Shown one piece after another: positions 1 to 6,669 of a DNA stretch of 14,970 nt. Both the position numbers and the translations under genes were made by a program. This DNA is from JTS-AC122 sp041742635 (GTDB taxonomy: Bacteria > Planctomycetota > Phycisphaerae > Phycisphaerales > UBA1924): NCBI GenBank assembly GCA_041742635.1, contig JBGSIF010000220.1:1-14970 (forward strand). Direction: 5' to 3'. The notes beneath the pieces were generated by a model. That model did not search any database and was not told where the DNA came from. It saw only the letters and a list, made by a program, of their open reading frames with translations. Numbering within the stretch: position 1 is the stretch's first letter; every line of letters starts with the position of its first letter.

Positions 1-1236
1 GGCGTCCGTCAAAGAAATCCGCCGCTGCGCCGCGGCACCCGCTCGCGCGGGCAGGATCGGCGCTGGAACTGTCACTACGGCGGTTTCCGTCTCCGCACCC
101 GCGTCCGTCGGAAGGGGTGGGGCAGGGGGGGCGACCACCGGTGCGGGCGGATTGTTGATACCAAAGTTCTGCATCGCTCGAGCCTGCACCGACTCGATGG
201 TTTCAATCGGGCTGGCGAGTACCCCAGTGAGTTCATCTGAGATCGGCCCAACGACGACCTCCCCAACCCAGAAGAACGCCTGAGCAAACGGGTTCACCCC
301 GGAATCGCCGCTGAATATCCGCTCCCACTCCGTCCCAGGCTGGTTGACAAACACGACCAGACGCCCGCCCGCCGAGACCCATTCGCGGATCGCCGCTGGC
401 ACACGCGGATCGACCTGCTCCAGCACGCCCGCATCGATGGATAGCAGCACCAGGCTGTCGTAGCCGGTCCAACTCATCGGCAGTGACTGCGCCGTGCCCG
501 TAATGCACCGCACCGGAGAAGCACCGAAGCCCGATTCACCCGCGAGCAGGTCGGTGGCATACGCAATCGAGCGTGCCGCCCCTCCGGCGCCCCCGCTCCC
601 CCCCCCACTCCCCGTCGCGCCCACGCCCCACGCGACGGCTTCTCCCGACGCGGTGACATCCTGAATAATCGATGTGTTCCGGTCGTTGTACGTCGTGGAA
701 CTGAAGGATTGCTTCACCACTTCACGCCGTTGACGATCTAATAGTTGGACTGTAAACTCAGAGGCTCCGCGTGCGACACTGACCATCAATTGCACCGATG
801 TCGGCTTCCCCGGCGTACACACAACCGGACGCGACACGACCGCCTGCACCGTGCCTTCTTGTATGTATCTCACGACCAGCCGCCCCTCGAAGGGCGCGGC
901 AACGCCCGCCGCCGGCGGAACCAGCGTCACCGTAATCGGTGCCCAACGGTTCGGCCAGAATCGCATCGAGTTTTCGTACCCGATATTGACGAACATCGAC
1001 GGAACGCCCGACGATCGGCCCGAACGGCCCGCGAGCACATCCGTACCAGGCATCGCCCCACCTTGGGCGAGCGACATCGCAGCCGGGGTGCGTGAGATGT
1101 CCCCCACAGAGCACCCCAACGCCACGCCGGGCATCATCAGCACGAACACAATCGCGGCCAGCGCGATCCCCACCAACACTCCGTCGAAGAGGGTAGATAG
1201 ACGGAGCCACCGTGATCTGGTGTGTACTCGGAGCAT
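1..1236 (-). CDS. Membrane-anchored protein with GATase/ThuA-like segment (C-terminus cut by window edge)
   Basis: The reading frame is open from the upstream region to the left edge, with no stop in the window. From the ATG at 1236 the N-terminus is MLRVHTRSRWLRLSTLFDG, followed by a hydrophobic stretch (about residues 19-36) that looks like a membrane anchor. A beta-rich region follows, then a Gly/Ser linker (about residues 205-220). Next is a Rossmann-like stretch containing YDSLVLLSIDAGVLEQ and REWVSAGGRLVVFVNQPG (about residues 257-300). This 'strand, asks whether a limit is reached, then AGGRLVVF' pattern is seen in class I glutamine amidotransferase-like or ThuA-like domains of planctomycete membrane proteins. 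I see no catalytic Cys-His pair, so a binding or structural role is likelier than amidotransfer. A Pro/Ala-rich region follows near the edge. An in-frame ATG at 1272 would add 12 residues; neither start has an SD, and 1236 was chosen because it gives a classic basic-then-hydrophobic N-terminus. The specific family is uncertain. Confidence 0.7.
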   Translation of the reverse strand, partial: MLRVHTRSRWLRLSTLFDGVLVGIALAAIVFVLMMPGVALGCSVGDISRTPAAMSLAQGGAMPGTDVLAGRSGRSSGVPSMFVNIGYENSMRFWPNRWAPITVTLVPPAAGVAAPFEGRLVVRYIQEGTVQAVVSRPVVCTPGKPTSVQLMVSVARGASEFTVQLLDRQRREVVKQSFSSTTYNDRNTSIIQDVTASGEAVAWGVGATGSGGGSGGAGGAARSIAYATDLLAGESGFGASPVRCITGTAQSLPMSWTGYDSLVLLSIDAGVLEQVDPRVPAAIREWVSAGGRLVVFVNQPGTEWERIFSGDSGVNPFAQAFFWVGEVVVGPISDELTGVLASPIETIESVQARAMQNFGINNPPAPVVAPPAPPLPTDAGAETETAVVTVPAPILPARAGAAAQRRISLTDA

Positions 1237-1355
1237 GGGATGGTGAGCCAAAAGCGGGGCGGTTGCTAGCATCGTTGGGAACTCAGGCTCGGAGTTTACT
1301 TGCGATCAGGAATAAAGTGGCGACGACACGAAGGCAAATTCGACCCCGCCCGACT

Positions 1356-1384
1356 CGAATACCGCGGTCCATGTCGCACGTCAA
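1356..1384 (-). promoter_or_regulatory. Candidate sigma70 promoter for the left-edge membrane protein gene
   Basis: On the minus strand, TTGACG (1384-1379) and TATTCG (1361-1356) are 17 bases apart. The -35 matches consensus at 5 of 6 positions; the -10 is poorer at 3 of 6. It points at the membrane protein gene and would give a leader of roughly 75-110 bases. It lies in the 1237-1440 divergent gap shared with the XRE-type regulator gene. Predicted by eye only. Confidence 0.4.
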
Positions 1385-1415
1385 GACCCATCTCACCCCA
1401 GGTTCGCGTATTGTG

Positions 1416-1441
1416 CGGGAACTTGGTATAGTTTGTTCCCG
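1416..1441 (+). promoter_or_regulatory. Extended -10 promoter overlapped by a perfect 7-bp inverted repeat (putative autoregulatory operator)
   Basis: CGGGAAC (1416-1422) and GTTCCCG (1435-1441) form a perfect dyad with a 12-base spacer. Inside the spacer is TGGTATAGT, an extended -10 element whose hexamer TATAGT sits at 1427-1432. The GTG start is at 1441, only 8 bases beyond the -10, so the transcript would begin at or next to the start codon and be leaderless. No SD is present. A repressor bound to this dyad would cover both the promoter and the start codon. Autoregulation by the encoded HTH protein is inferred. Confidence 0.55.
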
Positions 1442-2097
1442 TGGATACCAGCGCACTCACAGAGCGTCTCCTTGCAGCGGCGGGTGATCGCACCTATCGG
1501 TCCATCGCCGACCTCACCGCCACGAACGCCGAGACCGTTCGACGGTACATGCAAGGCCAAGCACCCAGCGTCGACTTCCTCGCGGCGTTGTGCTTGGCTC
1601 TGGGAATCAACGAGCAATGGCTCATCTCCGGGCGCGGCCCCATGCGCGCCAATCAACTTAAAACATACGCCCTCCGCGACGCCAGCCCGTCGGAACTTCT
1701 TTCCGCGATGGCCAGCACCATCGAGCGGATCGCCGAGCGGGTGGATCGGCTCGAGCTCTTTATCACGTCCATGGAAACCCGCCTGCGCGGACGGCCCATC
1801 GCGGCACTCGGGCCGAACACGACTCTCGCAAGCGAGGTGGCGAGCGTGATCACACGCGGGAGCAGCCCAGTTCCGGCAATGCTTGGTATCGCGGCGCACA
1901 ACCTTTCGGACACACTCGATGGACCAGCCCCACAAGACGAACCGAAAACCAAAGCCACAACCGAACCCGACCGCGGCCCCCACATTGAGCACGCCGCACG
2001 CGACACGTCCGCCCTCCCCCCCACTACTCAGGGTGCCCAGCTCGCCGACCGCATCGCCGCTGCCGTTACCAAACGACCACGCCCGGATGTTGGTTGA
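1441..2097 (+). CDS. Cro/CI-type (XRE-like) helix-turn-helix regulator
   Basis: 218 residues from a GTG start. Residues 18-67 (TYRSIADLTATNAETVRRYMQGQ, then SVDFLAALCLALGINEQWLISGRGP) match the Cro/CI-type HTH, including the 'alpha-4 then LGINxxWLxxGxGPM' tail typical of phage CI-like repressors. Residues 84-116 (ELLSAMASTIERIAERVDRLELFITSMETRL) have heptad-like spacing and probably dimerise through a coiled coil. The last 65 residues are Pro/Thr/Lys-rich and probably disordered. There is no LexA-type peptidase domain, so it is not a classic self-cleaving CI. The start is supported by the dyad and -10 placed directly upstream. The gene overlaps the next one by 11 bases. Target genes are unknown; it may control itself and its partner. 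HTH assignment is confident, biological role is not. Confidence 0.8.
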   Translation: MDTSALTERLLAAAGDRTYRSIADLTATNAETVRRYMQGQAPSVDFLAALCLALGINEQWLISGRGPMRANQLKTYALRDASPSELLSAMASTIERIAERVDRLELFITSMETRLRGRPIAALGPNTTLASEVASVITRGSSPVPAMLGIAAHNLSDTLDGPAPQDEPKTKATTEPDRGPHIEHAARDTSALPPTTQGAQLADRIAAAVTKRPRPDVG

Positions 2098-2413
2098 ACT
2101 GCTCCGTCATGGCGGCGTGGAACTCAGCCGACGCTGGATCGGAGCCTTGCTGCTCGTTCCCATACACGAGCGACAAGCCGTCGTCGAAGCGGTCGAACGC
2201 CAGGTCGTGTCGCTTTACGCCTCGGACCCTGCGGACGACACATCAGTTGCGACAAGCGTCCAACACACGAACAACGTACCCTCGGGAACCACCGGCAAAG
2301 CCCGGCGCATCCGAACACCGCACCACACACCGTTCTCTCAGAACGCGCCCGCACCGCCCACAACACTCGCCGAACCGAAGCCACGTCCGGCGAAACGCAA
2401 AACGTCAAGATAA
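2087..2413 (+). CDS. Hypothetical 108-residue protein overlapping the HTH regulator gene
   Basis: The ATG at 2087 lies 8 bases before the stop of the HTH gene (TGA 2095-2097), in another frame, so the two genes overlap by 11 bases and are probably translationally coupled. The first 45 residues (MLVELLRHGGVELSRRWIG, ALLLVPIHERQAVVEAVERQVVSLY) look like two or three compact helices. The rest is Pro/Thr/Arg-rich, ends in a basic PAKRKTSR tail, and is likely disordered. The frame is also open upstream to 1883, but that part lies inside the HTH gene and has low-complexity composition, so I take 2087 as the start. I do not recognise the family. The helical head plus basic disordered tail resembles the C-terminal tail of its neighbour, and a DNA- or protein-binding partner role is a guess. 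Confidence 0.6.
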   Translation: MLVELLRHGGVELSRRWIGALLLVPIHERQAVVEAVERQVVSLYASDPADDTSVATSVQHTNNVPSGTTGKARRIRTPHHTPFSQNAPAPPTTLAEPKPRPAKRKTSR

Positions 2414-2618
2414 ACTCGTCGTGCCGTCACCCCAGATCCTCACAGAACGCCGATCCGCCGGCGTGTTTTCACCCGCACGCTCGACTGAACAAAAGGTGGG
2501 GGCGGGCGTGCTTGCAGGCTAGACTTTGCTTCGTATCCGCTGGACGCTCACGCCCGAGAACGGACCTCTCGCCATGCCCCCCCACACACACGCTCGTATT
2601 GCCCGTTTTTTTCCCATC
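2414..2618 (+). other. 205-base gap before the TPR lipoprotein gene
   Basis: No gene is supported here. An in-frame TTG at 2526 and an ATG at 2574 extend the lipoprotein frame upstream, but they would place 31 or 15 extra residues in front of a normal signal peptide. A TAGACT at 2520-2525 could be a -10, but no matching -35 was found. No terminator hairpin was seen. Confidence 0.4.
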
Positions 2619-3338
2619 ATGCGCGCGAACACCGCGCCGCATCACTTCCCGCTCGCCCACCCGCTTTCGGCACCGGCTCGCGGGATATTGATCGCCGTCG
2701 CGTTGTTCTGCGCCGGGCTGACCTCCTGCAACTCTCAGTCACGCACACTCCCCGCGATCCGCACCAGCGGCGAATACGCCCTGGAACACGACGACACCGA
2801 GCGGGCCTTCGCCGATTTTCGTGAATACACACAGCGTGCCCCCGGCGCGTCCTACGGGCACCTCATGCTCGGCAAAACATACCTGGCCAAGCAAATGCCC
2901 GCCCACGCACGCGAGCAGTTCGAACTCGCCTACACCAACGACCCGAACAACCCGGACGTCGTCGAGTCACTCGCCCAGGCGATGTACGAAGACACGGAAT
3001 ACGACGACCTCTTCCGTTTCCTGCGCCAGCGCACCACCGAGCGGAACGCATCGCACGACTACCTGCTTCTCGGTCGGTACTCCCGGCTCACGGGGGACTC
3101 CGACGCCGCCCTCGACGCTCTGCTTACCGCCGCTCGCCTCGATCAAGGCCGTTCCATCCGCCCGCAACTCGAACTCGCGGATTTCTACGAGTCCATCGGC
3201 AAGTCGGGCGAAGCGGCGCGCCGCGCCCGCATGGCCTATTTCATCCAGCCCGAAGACCCACGCGTGAAAGCCGCGCTCACTCGTCTGCGCGTCCCGATCG
3301 GTGCCAGCACCGCCCTCGTGCCCGCCGAACGCCAATAG
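2619..3338 (+). CDS. TPR-repeat lipoprotein
   Basis: 239 residues from the ATG at 2619. Residues 1-33 form a lipoprotein signal peptide: a polar N-region, the hydrophobic run GILIAVALFCAG, and the lipobox LTSC with the lipidated Cys at residue 33. The mature part is built of about four to five tetratricopeptide units, e.g. YGHLMLGKTYLAKQMPAHAREQFELAYTNDPNNP and YLLLGRYSRLTGDSDAALDALLTAARLDQG. The +2 residue after Cys is Asn-Ser, not Asp, which in E. coli rules favours outer-membrane delivery. The repeats suggest a protein-protein scaffold at the membrane. It resembles PilF/PilW-type or other TPR lipoproteins, and a PilM-like gene is nearby on the opposite strand, but a pilus link is speculative. 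It converges on tmk with a 42-base gap. Earlier starts at 2526 and 2574 are considered unlikely. Confidence 0.85.
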   Translation: MRANTAPHHFPLAHPLSAPARGILIAVALFCAGLTSCNSQSRTLPAIRTSGEYALEHDDTERAFADFREYTQRAPGASYGHLMLGKTYLAKQMPAHAREQFELAYTNDPNNPDVVESLAQAMYEDTEYDDLFRFLRQRTTERNASHDYLLLGRYSRLTGDSDAALDALLTAARLDQGRSIRPQLELADFYESIGKSGEAARRARMAYFIQPEDPRVKAALTRLRVPIGASTALVPAERQ

Positions 3339-3380
3339 ACGTTCGCACTTGCGGCCCCATTTCACACCCTGATAAGCCGC

Positions 3381-4109
3381 CTAGCCGAGCGACACGATCT
3401 TCCGTGCCGGCGGCAGCATCCGTACTCGTTCACGCAGTGTTCTCACCAGCGATTCCCACACTTCGTCCGGCGATCGGCTCGCGTCCACTACCGCGTAGTG
3501 CGACGGGTTCTGCCGCGCCTGATCCAGATACCCCTTCCGCACCGCGCGATGAAACTCGGCCCCCTTGGCTTCCATGCGGTCCAGCAGCGGGCTGAGCCGC
3601 TTCCCCGCCGCCACCTCGTCGATATCGAAGATCAAGTTCAGGTCCGGCAGCATCCCGCGCGTGGCTACCCGCGCCACCGCCGAGATATCCGACAACGGCA
3701 ACCCCCCCGCCGCCCCTTGGTACGCCAGCGTCGATGCTACGAACCGATCCGCCAGCACCAGTTCCCCCTTCGCCAGCGCCGGTGCAATCCGCCGCTCCAC
3801 CAGTTCCGCTCGGCTCGCCATGTAGAGCAGCATCTCGCACCGCACCGTCATCCCGGTCAGTTTGCGGTCCAGAAGTGCATCGCGTATCCGCTCACCTGTT
3901 GGCGTTCCCCCAGGCTCTCGCACCTCGCACACCACAACGCCCTGCGCGCTGCACACTTCGCTCAGCCGCCGGAACTGCGTGCTCTTCCCCGAGCCGTCCG
4001 GCCCCTCAAAGACAATGAACCGGCCAGCCAACGCACGCAAAAAAGAAATGTTCGCCTCGCCTGACGCTTGGTTTGCTTGGGCGGGGCTTTGCGGTCGGTG
4101 TTCTGCCAC
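3381..4109 (-). CDS. tmk: Thymidylate kinase
   Basis: Phosphorylates dTMP to dTDP with ATP, in the cytoplasm, for DNA precursor synthesis. Key signatures: the P-loop FEGPDGSGKSTQ (residues 34-45), the REPGGT motif (64-69), the DRF motif with STLAYQG (121-132), and a LID-type region near RLSPLLDRMEAKGAEFHRAVRKGYL. The protein is 242 residues, while typical bacterial enzymes are about 205-215, because about 28 residues precede the first core strand. The GTG start at 4109 is supported by GGAGG (4120-4116), 6 bases upstream. So the extension is likely real, though it is Ala/Gln-rich and without a known domain. Expression probably depends on a promoter in the 4110-4229 gap; none is convincing. Confidence 0.96.
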   Translation of the reverse strand: MAEHRPQSPAQANQASGEANISFLRALAGRFIVFEGPDGSGKSTQFRRLSEVCSAQGVVVCEVREPGGTPTGERIRDALLDRKLTGMTVRCEMLLYMASRAELVERRIAPALAKGELVLADRFVASTLAYQGAAGGLPLSDISAVARVATRGMLPDLNLIFDIDEVAAGKRLSPLLDRMEAKGAEFHRAVRKGYLDQARQNPSHYAVVDASRSPDEVWESLVRTLRERVRMLPPARKIVSLG

Positions 4110-4115
4110 TGCGGT

Positions 4116-4120
4116 CCTCC
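4116..4120 (-). promoter_or_regulatory. Strong ribosome binding site that fixes the tmk GTG start
   Basis: GGAGG on the minus strand, 6 bases before the GTG at 4109. It is the best SD match I found in the window and decides in favour of the longer, N-terminally extended thymidylate kinase. Confidence 0.75.
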
Positions 4121-4229
4121 ATCGTCCGCGGCGAGTGTACCCGCCCGACGATCGGCCCGCTCGTTTCAGTCCCGCTGGGTGTGACCAGACTTATTTCTCG
4201 CTCACCCATCCCGGTGATTCGCAGCCGAA

Positions 4230-4432
4230 CTACAGGTTTGCCACAAACTCTTCGCGTGACACGCCGGCACTCCGCAGGATCGACATGAGCGTGCCTCGGT
4301 CAATCGTTCGGTGGTCCGACACAATGATCGGTCGATGGATCCCACGCTTCCACAACGCATGTGGACTATTTCATACAGGGTGGCCCGATTGTACCACCCT
4401 GCGTGCGCTGGAAAAAACTTCACACCACGCAC
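4230..4432 (-). pseudogene. Probable frameshifted hicA (HicA-like mRNA interferase) remnant
   Basis: Directly downstream of hicB, a frame open from 4370 to the TAG at 4232-4230 encodes the 46-residue stretch whose core is HRPIIVSDHRTIDRGTLMSILRSAGVSREEF. This is the typical C-terminal pattern of HicA toxins: a basic beta-strand, then GTLxxILRxAG plus a REEF tail. No start codon leads into it in frame; a TGA stands at 4373-4371. The N-terminal part instead fits another frame that opens at GTG 4432, overlapping hicB by 13 bases: VKFFPAHAGWYNRATLY, with a HicA-like 'xAGW'. The usual GSH catalytic motif is not recognisable. I infer at least one frameshift in a degraded toxin gene. A sequencing error is the main alternative. 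Confidence 0.5.
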
Positions 4433-4626
4433 AGTTCAACCTGGAAATGCTCCGCCGGGATCGCTTCGCCCTTCTCCTGCATCACCGCCAGCCACACTTC
4501 GATCGCGTCCTTGGCGTTCTCGATTGCCTCGGCCCGCGTATGGCCCTGCGTGACACACCCCGGCAGGCTCGGCACCTCGGCCACCCACATCGAATCTTCG
4601 CCGGGATAAATAACGACCTGTCTCAT
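4420..4626 (-). CDS. hicB: HicB-like antitoxin
   Basis: 68 residues from the ATG at 4626. The whole protein is a single HicB fold: VIYPGEDSMWVAEVPSLPGCVTQGHTRAEAIENAKDAIE (residues 5-43), i.e. the partly degraded RNase H-like domain with the 'VAEVPSLPGC-T-G-T-EA' core. It lacks the C-terminal DNA-binding HTH/RHH domain some HicB proteins have, so it is a short antitoxin. Known HicB proteins neutralise the HicA mRNA interferase by direct binding. The expected toxin gene immediately downstream appears broken, so this antitoxin is probably orphaned. A GTG at 4644 could add six residues; the 4626 ATG gives the usual start close to the first strand. Family call confident, current function unsure. 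Confidence 0.85.
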   Translation of the reverse strand: MRQVVIYPGEDSMWVAEVPSLPGCVTQGHTRAEAIENAKDAIEVWLAVMQEKGEAIPAEHFQVELCVV

Positions 4627-4708
4627 ACCCGAATTGCACCTCACATCAGCCTATCGGCAAACACCAATCGCCGTACACACACTCGGGCGTGCCCCACACC
4701 CCACGCAA

Positions 4709-5980
4709 CTACAAATCCGCTTGCGACAAGCACAGCCCCAGCGCCGTCGTCCACCCCGGCAGCGGCTGCTTCACATCCACATCCCGCACCACCTCCGTCC
4801 CGTTCTTTGCAAGCAGCGACAGCGGATCCGCGACCTGCACCGGGATACTCAGCCGAGCCGCGATCGTCTGTGTGAGCAGTGTGTCCCTTGCTTCTCCGCC
4901 CACCATAATCACGCGCGAGATCTTCTTATCAGGAAACAACGCCGCGTGGTACCGCAGGCACATCCACAGTTCGTCGGCGAGCGTCCCCACCTGATCTTCC
5001 AAGTTCAGCCGCACCGCCTTGGCATCCCCCACGCCCCCCGCACGCGCGCTCGAAGCCGGCACGCCGTTCATTTTCACGCCGTGCGGCGCGGCCTCGTCAT
5101 CGTTTGATTTCTGGATCGGTGCCGAAGGGTCAAACGCCGCCGCCGCCCCGCTCCCCGCTTGGGGAGACACGACCCCCGAACTCTCCGGCACCGCCGGCGC
5201 GGTTGGGATGATCTGCACCGCGGCGTGCCGCTGGGTGCGTGCCCATGTGACGCCGCATTTCAACTGATGCGCCGCCGCATCGTCCAGGTGTCGTCCGCCG
5301 ATGTGGATCGTCTTGGCAAAGACCATCTCCTTCCCGTGAGCAATCATGCACGTTGTGGACCCGGCTCCCAGGTCGATGTACGCGCTGATCAAATCCTTGT
5401 CCTGTTCTCGCCGAGACAGCACATCGAACCCGCGCATCGTCGCCAGCGCGGCAGGATGGATCCCCACTGGCTCCAGTTTGCACGCTCGCTGCGCCTCCAT
5501 CACCCGCCGGATCAGTTCACGCGGCACGGCGAACGAGATCACCTCGTGCTTCAACGCCGACGCAGCACCGCTCGTCCCGCTCACAACGGCGTGCCGATAC
5601 ACCAACGCATCAGGGTGACACCCAAGCATCGCCGGGATCGCCGCCTCGACCGCGCCGGGGATGTCTGTTTCGCTCTTCGGGAACTGAAGGTGCCGACAAA
5701 ATACCTGCGACGCCGGGATCGCGCACATCGCGCGTTTGCCCTTGAACGCCCCGCCTCGGATGATCCGTGCCAATGCCTCCGCCTGAAAATCCAGACGCTT
5801 GGTATGGTCCGTCTGGATGTCGTCGGGCACTTCCGCCTGCGCCGCGGCGATCAACGAGTTCTCCTCCCCGATCCCGATCTGCAACAACTTCAGCGAGCCG
5901 ACCCCGAAGTCGATCGCTATCGGCGACGTCGAGTTCGTGAGCAAGCCCACCGAGCGGACCTTACTGAGCGCAAAGGCCAT
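4709..5980 (-). CDS. PilM-like actin-fold ATPase (type IV pilus/secretion assembly family)
   Basis: 423 residues from the ATG at 5980, which has GGAG 8 bases upstream. The actin-fold motifs are in order: phosphate-1 AIDFGVGSLKLLQIG (residues 22-36), phosphate-2 YIDLGAGSTTCMIAHG (201-216), and the adenosine motif VIMVGGEARD (357-366). PilM-family proteins sit on the cytoplasmic face of type IV pilus or type II secretion machines and bind PilN. It is longer than a usual PilM of about 350 residues because residues about 250-322 form a low-complexity Ala/Pro/Gly insert between the two lobes. No pilN, pilO or pilQ neighbour is present, unlike the standard operon; in planctomycetes such genes can be scattered. 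Open reading upstream of 5980 reaches 6454 but passes through non-conserved sequence and the thioesterase gene, so it is not used. Confidence 0.85.
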   Translation of the reverse strand: MAFALSKVRSVGLLTNSTSPIAIDFGVGSLKLLQIGIGEENSLIAAAQAEVPDDIQTDHTKRLDFQAEALARIIRGGAFKGKRAMCAIPASQVFCRHLQFPKSETDIPGAVEAAIPAMLGCHPDALVYRHAVVSGTSGAASALKHEVISFAVPRELIRRVMEAQRACKLEPVGIHPAALATMRGFDVLSRREQDKDLISAYIDLGAGSTTCMIAHGKEMVFAKTIHIGGRHLDDAAAHQLKCGVTWARTQRHAAVQIIPTAPAVPESSGVVSPQAGSGAAAAFDPSAPIQKSNDDEAAPHGVKMNGVPASSARAGGVGDAKAVRLNLEDQVGTLADELWMCLRYHAALFPDKKISRVIMVGGEARDTLLTQTIAARLSIPVQVADPLSLLAKNGTEVVRDVDVKQPLPGWTTALGLCLSQADL

Positions 5981-6153
5981 GTGCCGTTCTCCAGCGTCCG
6001 AATACTCCCACGGCCCCAACGAGCACGTAGCGACGGACAACCGTGTTATCGACCGGACGGGCACCCCGCTGTGCCGCCCGCCGCTCCGAACCCGGATTCG
6101 GCGCGGTCGCCGCACGCCCTGCCCCGTCATAGCCGGAATAAACCGAACAACCG
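5981..6153 (-). other. 173-base gap upstream of the PilM-like gene
   Basis: No gene is supported. On the minus strand there is a TATGAC that could be a -10, but I found no -35 at good distance. The GGAG serving the PilM-like gene lies at its 3' end. The gap suggests the PilM-like gene may have its own promoter rather than depending only on the aconitase unit. Confidence 0.35.
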
Positions 6154-6666
6154 TTACGGCCCGAGTGGTCCAGTACCCGCGTTCATCGCGCGATGCCCCG
6201 ACGCCACGCCCGTTGTGTCGACTCGCATCATCGAGGCCTGCATCACGGCGATCGTGCGCGTCGGTGCCGCACCGTCCGATCCCCCATGAGATACAACTTC
6301 GCCCTGGCATACCGATATATTCCGGCCCGCTCGCACCACACGCCCATATGCCACGAACCGGTCCCCGACCGCAGGGACCAGGAAGTTGATCTTGAACTCG
6401 ATCGTCAGTACCTCGCTCCCTTCGGGCATACACGAGAGCGCGGCGTATCCGCACGCGGCGTCGAGGATCGTAGCGATCACACCCCCGTGCACAAAGCCCT
6501 GCTGCTGCGTCAGCAACGGTGAGAACGGCAACTCAATCTCCACCTCGCCGGGCCGAACGCTCCTGAGCGTCGCGCCCAGCATGCGCAGAAACCCGACACG
6601 AGCGAAACTCGACACAACACGGGCCAGCGATCCGGTTGGATCGGGAGAAGATCCACTCATGCTCAA
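6154..6666 (-). CDS. PaaI-type hotdog-fold acyl-CoA thioesterase
   Basis: 170 residues. The core holds the hotdog motif GFVHGGVIATILDAACGYAAL (residues 57-77), with the His-Gly-Gly and Asp69 that in PaaI-family enzymes act on acyl-CoA thioesters, then beta strands VLTIEFKINFLVPAVGDRFVAYGRVVRAGRNISVCQGEV. Family members hydrolyse aromatic or medium-chain acyl-CoAs; the substrate here cannot be told. Two starts compete: TTG 6666 and ATG 6660. GGAG ends 8 bases before the TTG but 14 before the ATG, so the TTG is favoured. That SD lies inside the last codons of the aconitase gene, whose stop ends at 6670. The two are therefore almost certainly cotranscribed and coupled. The C-terminal 20 residues are Gly/Ala-rich and variable. 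Confidence 0.88.
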   Translation of the reverse strand: MSMSGSSPDPTGSLARVVSSFARVGFLRMLGATLRSVRPGEVEIELPFSPLLTQQQGFVHGGVIATILDAACGYAALSCMPEGSEVLTIEFKINFLVPAVGDRFVAYGRVVRAGRNISVCQGEVVSHGGSDGAAPTRTIAVMQASMMRVDTTGVASGHRAMNAGTGPLGP

Positions 6667-6669
6667 GAA

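Noticed and set aside
1416..1441. LexA-type SOS box
   Set aside because: GAAC and GTTC halves are 12 bases apart; the Gram-positive-type LexA box has a 4-base spacer, and no LexA-like gene is present.
3339..3380. Terminator between the converging lipoprotein and tmk genes
   Set aside because: Only a 5-bp GCGGC/GCCGC stem with a 20-base loop and no T-run.
5981..6454. N-terminal extension of the PilM-like gene
   Set aside because: The open frame overlaps the thioesterase gene and has no conserved sequence; the ATG at 5980 has an SD and fits the fold start.
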